Shown here in pieces: positions 6,883-12,514 of a DNA stretch of 12,514 bases. Below the pieces are notes generated by a model. The model did not search any database, was not told the origin of the DNA, and worked only from the letters and a program-made list of their open reading frames with translations. Within the stretch, counting starts at the first letter, position 1; every line of letters begins with the position of its first letter. The translations under genes were made by a program, and so were the position numbers. The DNA comes from Dehalococcoidia bacterium (lineage in GTDB: Bacteria; Chloroflexota; Dehalococcoidia; Tepidiformales; Tepidiformaceae): the NCBI GenBank assembly GCA_023228745.1, contig JALOAP010000045.1:1-12514 (forward strand), in the 5' to 3' direction.

Positions 6883-7482
6883 GTGGCTACGCCGGGAGAG
6901 TGGGCGGACGAGGTCGGGAAGTTGCCCGGCATCCAGCGAGTCACAGCGGTGGGCTCGCGAACTAACGGCACCGCAAATGAGCTTTCTGATTGGGACTACG
7001 CCGTCGACACGGTCGACTTCGCGGCAACCCGCGAGGCACTGACCGAACTCGCCAGGGAATGGCACCCGCTCGCCGCGCAGTGGGATCCATTCCCAACGGA
7101 TGGGACGTTCATGGTCCTGTTGCCGAACGCGGTGAAGGTCGACTTCATCTTTGGCGCGCATCCAGCGGTCACTCGCGATGCCTGGGACCCAGGACGAGAC
7201 GATGCGCAGGCAATCGAAGTCCACTTCTGGGACTGGCTGCTCTGGCTCGGGAGCAAGACGCTCAAGGGCGACGAGGAGCTTGTGCGGCGCGAGCTCGACA
7301 AGATGTACGTGCTCTTGCTTCGTCCACTCGGGGCGAGCGCGGCACCCAGGACGCTGGATGAAGCGGTAGCCGAATTCAGCAGGTGGCGCGGCTCCGTGAA
7401 CTCGCCGGCACCAGCCCTGGTGGGCCAGGAGGTGATGGCCGCACTGCGACGCGCCGGAGTGGTTCCGGGCGAACGGAGCTGA
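6883..7482 (+). CDS. Small nucleotidyltransferase-fold protein (MNT/aminoglycoside-type), substrate unknown
   Basis: A 199-residue protein with a GTG start, 6 bases after the cysteine desulfurase stop, so probably in the same transcript. The N-terminal half carries the pol-beta-type nucleotidyltransferase signature G24-S25-x9-S35-D36-W-D38; a third carboxylate is likely Asp87 in the strand KVDFIFG. All three metal-binding acids therefore seem present, which argues for an active enzyme that transfers a nucleotide to a small molecule, RNA or protein. The C-terminal half (about 105-190) is helical-looking and rich in Trp, Leu and Arg, as in small antibiotic nucleotidyltransferases, but I do not recognise a specific family. 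No Shine-Dalgarno stands before the GTG; an in-frame start further in would cut the fold. Antibiotic modification, an MNT without its HEPN partner, and a house-keeping role are all possible. Confidence 0.7.
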   Translation: MATPGEWADEVGKLPGIQRVTAVGSRTNGTANELSDWDYAVDTVDFAATREALTELAREWHPLAAQWDPFPTDGTFMVLLPNAVKVDFIFGAHPAVTRDAWDPGRDDAQAIEVHFWDWLLWLGSKTLKGDEELVRRELDKMYVLLLRPLGASAAPRTLDEAVAEFSRWRGSVNSPAPALVGQEVMAALRRAGVVPGERS

Positions 7483-7494
7483 TCTCGGCGAAGG

Positions 7495-8397
7495 TTAGCG
7501 GCGGCGATCTGGCGGTGCCCAGCGAGAGATGTCGGGTGCTTCGTCCGCGATTGGTCCATGTTCCGATTCCGGTTCGGCCTGGGGATGGTGCGCCCCGTTG
7601 GCGTCGGCTGCGAACTGGCGTGTATCAGCACCGACGAGCGAGGAGAGCCCGGCCTCGGCGACGGCATCGAACGGACTGCGGGCTTTCGCCTGCACGTGGC
7701 GCCAGACTTCACCACGGCGGCCGGTGACGAGGCGCCCGTCGGCCAACTCTTCGACACGGTCGGCCATCTCCATCACGAGGCGGTCGTGGGTGCAGGTGAT
7801 AACGGTGATGCCCTCGCGGCGGGCAAGGTCGCGCAGGAGTGTGAAGACGATGGACGCCGTAGCGGAGTCGAGTTCGCCGGTGGGCTCATCAGCGAGGAGG
7901 AGGACCGGCTCGATGGCCATGGCACGGGCGATGGCGACGCGCTGCTGTTCACCGCCGGAGAGTTCGTACGGGCGGTGGTGTGAACGCCGGCCGAGGCCGA
8001 CGAGTTCGAGCGCACGGGAGACGCGTTCGGCTCGCTCGCGGCTACCATAGCCGGCGATGCGGAGCGGCAGTTCGACGTTTTCGTGTGCGGAAAGCAACGG
8101 GAGCAGACCGAACGACTGGAACACAAAGCCGAGCTTGTGGCGGCGAAGGTCGGTCAGTTGGCGTTCGGACATGGTATCGACGCGAGCGCCATCGATCTCG
8201 ATTTCGCCAGACGTGGGGCGGTCGAGGCCGCCGATGAGGTTCAGGAGAGTGGTCTTTCCCGAACCGGAACGGCCGATGAGCGCGAGGAACTCGCCGGGTG
8301 CGACATCGAGCGAGACATCCCTGACAGCCCAAACGTCCTCGCCAGAGAGATGGAATTGGCGCGAGACATTGCGCACGGCGATCGACGCGCCACCCAT
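7495..8397 (-). CDS. ABC transporter ATPase, LolD/MacB type, with acidic C-terminal tail
   Basis: This is the second ATPase of the FtsX-type transporter set (300 residues). All motor motifs are present: Walker A GRSGSGKTT (42-50), Q-loop Gln94 in FVFQ, signature LSGGEQQR (146-153), Walker B VLLLADEPTGELDS (165-178) and the switch His204 in CTHD. ADEPTGELDS and the LLSAHENVELPLRIAG stretch place it with LolD/MacB ATPases that work with FtsX-fold permeases, not with importers. The core ends at about 232; the remaining 68 residues are low in hydrophobic residues, with many Ala, Glu, Asp and Pro, and look disordered. The ATG shares one base with the upstream stop (TGATG) and has GGGAG 8 bases ahead, so translation is coupled. 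It converges on the nucleotidyltransferase gene with a 12-base gap and no visible terminator. Confidence 0.94.
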   Translation of the reverse strand: MGGASIAVRNVSRQFHLSGEDVWAVRDVSLDVAPGEFLALIGRSGSGKTTLLNLIGGLDRPTSGEIEIDGARVDTMSERQLTDLRRHKLGFVFQSFGLLPLLSAHENVELPLRIAGYGSRERAERVSRALELVGLGRRSHHRPYELSGGEQQRVAIARAMAIEPVLLLADEPTGELDSATASIVFTLLRDLARREGITVITCTHDRLVMEMADRVEELADGRLVTGRRGEVWRHVQAKARSPFDAVAEAGLSSLVGADTRQFAADANGAHHPQAEPESEHGPIADEAPDISRWAPPDRRR

Positions 8398-9308
8398 CAG
8401 CGCGGCTCCCGTGTCACGGATTCGGGGAGGATCTCGAGGTGCCCTTCGCCCATAAGGACCTTCGCGCGGTCGCGGATGCTGAGGCGTTCGAGCAGCTCGT
8501 GGGGGATCTGGAGCCGTCCGGCGGCATCGACGAGCACGTACTCGTCGTGCACCACCTCGGCCTGGTTTCCTTCGTGCCGGATGCGTCGAAAGATCTCGCT
8601 GCTCGTCCGGCCGTCGCGAATGGCGACGACGCGGTCGACGCGGGCGGCGATGTCCGGGTCGTGCGTGACGACGATGATGGTAATGCCGAAGTCATGGTTG
8701 AGTTCGGCGAAGAGGTCGAAGACGCTCGATGCGGCGACGGAGTCGAGTTCGCCGGTGGGCTCGTCAGCCAGCAGCAGTGGCGGGTTATTGGCCAGGGCCA
8801 CTGCGATGGAGACGCGTTGCTGTTCGCCACCGGAGAGCTGCTGTGGCCGGTGGTGAAGGCGGTGTTGGAGGTGAACAGCTTCGAGGAGCGCAGTGGCGCG
8901 CTCCCGCGCTTCGGCCTTTCCCACGCCGGCGAGGATCATCGGGACCTCGACGTTCTGGACGGCATCGAGATAGGGCACGAGGTTGCGGCCGGTCTGTTGC
9001 CAGACGAAGCCAACGCGACTCCGGCGGTATTCGACCATGTCCTGACGAGACATCGTGAGCAGGTCCTGGCCGCCGACGAAGGCGCGGCCAGCGCTGGGGA
9101 CATCGAGGCCCGCGAGGATGTTCAGGAGAGTGCTCTTGCCAGAGCCGGAGGCGCCGACGATCGCCATGAATTCGCCACGGCGCACCTTGAGGTCGAGCCC
9201 GCGGAGGGCGACGACTTCGAGGTCAGCGATCTTGTGGATCTTGAAGAGATCTTCGCAGCGGATGTAGACCTCGCGGGAGTCGCGATCCATGCCTGCCCTC
9301 TGTGTCAT
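8397..9308 (-). CDS. ABC transporter ATPase, LolD/MacB type, with C-terminal AbrB/SpoVT-like domain
   Basis: This is the first ATPase of the set (303 residues). Walker A is GASGSGKST (52-60), Q-loop Gln104 in FVWQ, signature LSGGEQQR (158-165), Walker B LLLADEPTGELDS (178-190) and switch His216 in VTHD. After the ATPase core (ends about 243) comes a short linker and a stretch, EYVLVDAAGRLQIPHELLER (256-275) continuing to about 295, that reads like a swapped-hairpin AbrB/SpoVT/MraZ-type domain: beta strand, D-x-x-G-R-x-x-I-P turn, helix, then two strands. The ATG at 9308 overlaps the permease stop as ATGA. An alternative ATG at 9290 (Met7) has GAGGG 5 bases upstream and is nearly as good; it would remove only six residues. 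Its N-terminal helix region (YIRCEDLFKIHK) is standard. Confidence 0.94.
   Translation of the reverse strand: MTQRAGMDRDSREVYIRCEDLFKIHKIADLEVVALRGLDLKVRRGEFMAIVGASGSGKSTLLNILAGLDVPSAGRAFVGGQDLLTMSRQDMVEYRRSRVGFVWQQTGRNLVPYLDAVQNVEVPMILAGVGKAEARERATALLEAVHLQHRLHHRPQQLSGGEQQRVSIAVALANNPPLLLADEPTGELDSVAASSVFDLFAELNHDFGITIIVVTHDPDIAARVDRVVAIRDGRTSSEIFRRIRHEGNQAEVVHDEYVLVDAAGRLQIPHELLERLSIRDRAKVLMGEGHLEILPESVTREPR
8424..8543 (-). other. AbrB/SpoVT-like domain at the end of the ATPase
   Basis: This encodes residues 256-295 of the ATPase ending at 8397. The pattern of hydrophobic strand, Asp-Ala-Ala-Gly-Arg-Leu-Gln-Ile-Pro, an amphipathic helix (HELLERLSI) and a strand pair (AKVLMGEG, HLEILPE) matches AbrB-type domains, which dimerise by swapping hairpins and usually bind DNA. 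The match is by eye. Confidence 0.6.
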
Positions 9309-12300
9309 AGCTCGCCCATGCGCAGCGCGCGGCCGACGGCAACGCGGGAATAGAGTGTGATGAGCGCCAACACTGTTGTCACGATAACGATTCCGAGCAG
9401 GGTATACACCGTGAGGGCCGCCTGCCAGCTAACGCTCGATATGAGCGGCGGGAGTGGATCCTCGCCGCGCTCGGTGAGGCCCATGTAGCTGATCATCAAG
9501 CGGCTGAGCGGAAAGCCGAGGAGCGTGCCGGCGGCGACCCCGGAGCCGACAACGAAGAGCTGTTCGAAGGACACCACACCGAGGAGCTGGCGGCCGGAGA
9601 GACCCATGGTGCGCAGGATGGCGAATTCCACCGAGCGCGCGCGGGCGCTGATGCCGGAGTAGATGACGAAACCGAGGCCGCTGAGCAGGAGGACCGTCGA
9701 GAAGGCGAGGAAGAGAATCCCTTCCCAGCTCGCCGCCACAAGCGGGTCGTCGCGCTGTTCGGCGAGGATAGCTGCGCGCTCGAAGATGCCATCGACACGG
9801 AAGCCGGCTTCGGTCAGCCCATCCTTTGTGAATCCGCCCGGTCCTGGTCCGAGCCACGCCTCGTTCGGGTACGCGCCGCCGCCATAGCCGGGCAGTCGCG
9901 TCGCACGATCGCGGACGGCGGCGAGGTCGGCGACGAAAAGGTGCTCGCCGGTGTCGGGGTCGAACGTGGGAAAGAGCTTGAATGACCCGGCGACGCGGAC
10001 GTCGACGTACTGGTTGTTCACGAAGAGGATGAACTCGTCGCCAACCTTCTTGTCCTGTGCATCGAGGAACTGCTCGTTGGCGAGGACGGCGAGGGGCGCG
10101 CTGTCGGACGCGGCGCGGATGCCAACGATGGGCGAGCTGCCGGAGCCCCTCGTGAAGGCGAGGCGGACGGCGTTGCCAAAGGGCGAACCGCCTGGCACGT
10201 GACTGAACGCGCCGGGGTTCCCCGCGAGCGTGGCCCCGCGGAGCAATTCGTAGCGGACGGGGTCGGAAAAGTCCTCGATCGTCTGTGGGTCTTCGAAGCC
10301 GTCGGTGTTCGCGCTTCGACTCAGTTCGGCTGCGGAGGACACCTGAACCGGCCCGATGAGTGCCTCGTGGGTTTCGATGACGCGCGGCTGGGTGCCGCCG
10401 AACTGGAGATACAGCGACTCGAGGGTGACGGCACCCGGTGGCTGACCCGGACCGACGCGTGGACTGTCGAGCTGGGCGATGTAGAAGACCCAGTCGCCCG
10501 CACCCGGGGAAGCCTGGAGGCGGTACTCCCAGAAGACACCTGCGTCGTTTCGTAGGCGTAGGCCAAGCTGGGGCGGTGCACCCTGGATCGCTGGCACGTT
10601 CACCCAGGCGCCGATCCAACGCGCGCCGGCCGGCACCAGGGCGGGTGCGGAAGGTGGCGGCTGCGGGCTGTAGCGAACGGATTCGAGCAGGCTTTGGAGC
10701 GAGCGCGATGCGAAGTCCCCGCGCCAGAAGGCGAGAGCCTGGAAGTCGTCGATTTCGACACCGAGCAGGCTGCCGCTCTCCGAGCGAAAGCGAGTGGGGC
10801 TGTAGTAAGCGGGCGCGCGAACAGCGCTGGCCACTTCGCGCTCGCCAGCCACCCGCTGGACCTCTCGTTCGAAGGCATCAACGGGGAGTGACTGGGGTTC
10901 GCGCACATCGGTGAAGCGCAGCTCGGCGCCAGCTCGGTAGGCCGCGCGGTCTTCGTAGCCGTTTTCGAGCGTCGCGCGGAAGCCGGCGGCAAACATACCG
11001 ACGGCGGTGGTAAGGATGAGGAGCAGGATGAGGCGGCTGTGGTGCACCGGAGCGCGGGCCATGCGCGTAAGCCCCAGCGCGAGCGTCGCACCACGCGTTT
11101 TCGAAACCAGCCAGAGGATGGCCCGCAAGGCGAGGGGGAACAGCCGGAGAAATACGAGCGCCACGGTGAGCATGAAGAGCGAAGGGGTAGCGAGGAGGAG
11201 CGGGTCGGCGGAGAGGTCACCAAACACGTTCTCGGTGACGAGGGAACCGCGCTGGCGGAGTTGGTAGAAAGCGAACGCACCGATGGCGAGGACGACCAGG
11301 TCGAGGTAGTAGCGCATGAAGGCGGATTGCTGCGGTGGCCGCGAGGTGAGCTGTTTCTGCTGGGCGACGGTGTGGCGAGTTGCGCGGTAGGCGGGCCAGA
11401 GAAGTGCCGCGAAGGCGAGTAGCGCGCCGAAAGCCGCCATGGCGAACGCCCACGGGCTGAGGTGCACTTCGAGCAGCGAGCCGCCGCTGAGGTCGTTGAA
11501 GGAGGGAGTGAGCCCAAGCAGCATGATGGCTCCGGCAGCAAGCAGCGGCGCGATGACCGTGGCGAGGAGGGCGATGCCCGCGCCCTCGATCGCGAACACG
11601 CCAAGGACCTGGGCGTTGCTGGCGCCCCGGCTCTTCATGAGCGCGATCTCGCCGGCCTGGCGCTCGACCACGGCGGTGGAGACCATCACGAGATAGAACA
11701 GCGCGATGCCAACGACCTGCGCCATGAGCGCGAAGAGCGGGAGCCGGGTGAAGAAGAGCTGTTCACGGTAGCCAGCCAGGGTGTCGTCGAGGCCAGTCTC
11801 AAGGTACGAATACTGCAGATTCGCGCGAACGGCGCCGTCGAGCCCGCGGATCCGATCCTCCACCTGGCGGGCGTTTTCGTTCGTGATGCGGCTGATGTCG
11901 ATGAATCCATAGGTCTCGAACGTGCCGTCGAGGTCGTTCAGATAGGAAGTGAGGCCGCGGGCCAGGGAGGCCTCATCGGTGAAGAACGGGTATGTCGGCC
12001 AGGAGCGGGTATCGACGCGGAAGCGGTCGGTGCGGCCGAACCAGTAGGCTTCGTCGGCATCCTCGGGTTCGATGAGGCCCACGACGGTGACGGTGACCGG
12101 GCGCTCGGGGCGCCAGTGGGGATAAAGCTCGAACGAGTCGCCGACGCCGAAGCCGTGCTGCTCGGCGGCAGCACGACCGGCCCACACTTCGATCACCGGG
12201 TGCCCGTTGGCGACGGGGACGAACGGTGCGGGGGCACGGCCCTCGACGACGCGGACGTGCTCCTGCAGGTCGTCGGCGAACTGGAAGTGCGCGCGCGGCC

Positions 12301-12514
12301 GGTCGGCGCCTTCGGGTATCGGCGCGCCGGCGGGTGCGAGGTAGAACGTAGAGGTGCGGCCGTAGTGCACGATGTCGCGGAGGAGTTCGCCCGCGTTCGC
12401 TTGAAGCATGGCGTCGGTGGTCGTCTTGCGTGTTTCGAAAGCGGCGCCAGCGAAATCCTGGCTGGAACTCGCGACGAGCAGGTCGGTGTCACGCGCTGGG
12501 CGGGACTCGAGTGC
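9305..12514 (-). CDS. Large FtsX/MacB-type ABC permease, 5' end beyond window
   Basis: This is the membrane part of the transporter, 1069 residues visible. The frame is open through the right edge, so the Met codon at 12409 is internal and the first helix is probably missing. In visible numbering there is an extracytoplasmic region (1-255), then three helices (about 260-282, 303-335, 353-376) forming a first FtsX core with the coupling sequence ERQAGEIALMKSRGASNAQVLG. Further helices follow at about 402-419, 438-471 and 493-512. A second, very long extracytoplasmic region (about 515-930) includes a beta-rich segment around 630-725. A second FtsX core closes the protein (931-953, 978-1001, 1031-1055) with ARSVEFAILRTMGLSGRQLLG. 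The layout is that of a duplicated permease. The stop overlaps the ATPase start. Lipid, lipoprotein or peptide substrates are all possible. Confidence 0.92.
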   Translation of the reverse strand, partial: ALESRPARDTDLLVASSSQDFAGAAFETRKTTTDAMLQANAGELLRDIVHYGRTSTFYLAPAGAPIPEGADRPRAHFQFADDLQEHVRVVEGRAPAPFVPVANGHPVIEVWAGRAAAEQHGFGVGDSFELYPHWRPERPVTVTVVGLIEPEDADEAYWFGRTDRFRVDTRSWPTYPFFTDEASLARGLTSYLNDLDGTFETYGFIDISRITNENARQVEDRIRGLDGAVRANLQYSYLETGLDDTLAGYREQLFFTRLPLFALMAQVVGIALFYLVMVSTAVVERQAGEIALMKSRGASNAQVLGVFAIEGAGIALLATVIAPLLAAGAIMLLGLTPSFNDLSGGSLLEVHLSPWAFAMAAFGALLAFAALLWPAYRATRHTVAQQKQLTSRPPQQSAFMRYYLDLVVLAIGAFAFYQLRQRGSLVTENVFGDLSADPLLLATPSLFMLTVALVFLRLFPLALRAILWLVSKTRGATLALGLTRMARAPVHHSRLILLLILTTAVGMFAAGFRATLENGYEDRAAYRAGAELRFTDVREPQSLPVDAFEREVQRVAGEREVASAVRAPAYYSPTRFRSESGSLLGVEIDDFQALAFWRGDFASRSLQSLLESVRYSPQPPPSAPALVPAGARWIGAWVNVPAIQGAPPQLGLRLRNDAGVFWEYRLQASPGAGDWVFYIAQLDSPRVGPGQPPGAVTLESLYLQFGGTQPRVIETHEALIGPVQVSSAAELSRSANTDGFEDPQTIEDFSDPVRYELLRGATLAGNPGAFSHVPGGSPFGNAVRLAFTRGSGSSPIVGIRAASDSAPLAVLANEQFLDAQDKKVGDEFILFVNNQYVDVRVAGSFKLFPTFDPDTGEHLFVADLAAVRDRATRLPGYGGGAYPNEAWLGPGPGGFTKDGLTEAGFRVDGIFERAAILAEQRDDPLVAASWEGILFLAFSTVLLLSGLGFVIYSGISARARSVEFAILRTMGLSGRQLLGVVSFEQLFVVGSGVAAGTLLGFPLSRLMISYMGLTERGEDPLPPLISSVSWQAALTVYTLLGIVIVTTVLALITLYSRVAVGRALRMGEL

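Noticed and set aside
5320..7224. 634-codon minus-strand open frame across the cysteine desulfurase gene
   Set aside because: The + strand carries a desulfurase with every catalytic residue; the antisense translation is rich in Arg, Pro and His and shows no family features.
7863..8762. Identical 25-base direct repeat (7863-7887 and 8738-8762) in the two ATPase genes
   Set aside because: It encodes the conserved Walker B region DEPTGELDS in both paralogues; common descent and codon bias explain it, not a mobile repeat.
8439..9353. 304-codon + strand frame opposite the AbrB-tailed ATPase
   Set aside because: Shadow of an ATPase with complete Walker, signature and switch motifs.
12407..12409. 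ATG at 12409 as the start of the FtsX-type permease
   Set aside because: The frame stays open to the right edge for 35 more codons with protein-like sequence, and the first membrane helix expected of the family has not yet appeared.

Overview
The window is a GC-rich stretch (roughly 60-65% by eye) of bacterial chromosome with dense, ordinary-looking coding. A Tat-exported solute-binding lipoprotein with a Gly-Gly-poly-Asp linker, large FtsX-type permeases, ABC ATPases with an AbrB-like tail and a probable leaderless start together suggest Chloroflexota (or a related high-GC terrabacterial group). This is an inference from protein style only. I see no rRNA, tRNA, CRISPR array, insertion sequence or phage gene.

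Left edge (1-918): the C-terminal three quarters of a thiolase on the + strand, closed by a strong hairpin that also ends the opposing operon. Then comes a minus-strand importer operon (read from 4618 down to 941): a Tat lipoprotein solute-binding protein, an intercistronic hairpin, a DppB-type permease and a DppC-type permease with overlapping stop and start. No ATPase subunits for it are in view. Its promoter candidate lies in a gene-free, lower-GC stretch (4619-5180).

Middle (5127-7482): a divergent iron-sulfur pair. An A-type Fe-S carrier (HesB/IscA/ErpA family) reads leftward, with a good promoter candidate and a textbook intrinsic terminator. A group I cysteine desulfurase reads rightward from an apparently leaderless start, and is followed after 6 bases by a small nucleotidyltransferase-fold protein of unknown substrate.

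Right part (7495-12514, minus strand): a tightly coupled set made of a very large FtsX/MacB-type permease (its 5' end lies beyond the window) and two different LolD/MacB-type ATPases. The junctions overlap by 4 and 1 bases. The first ATPase carries a C-terminal AbrB/SpoVT-like beta-hairpin domain. This is probably one ABC complex in which a single duplicated permease chain is served by two distinct ATPases, driving extraction or efflux at the cell envelope rather than import. It is the least ordinary part of the window, though each component belongs to a known family.
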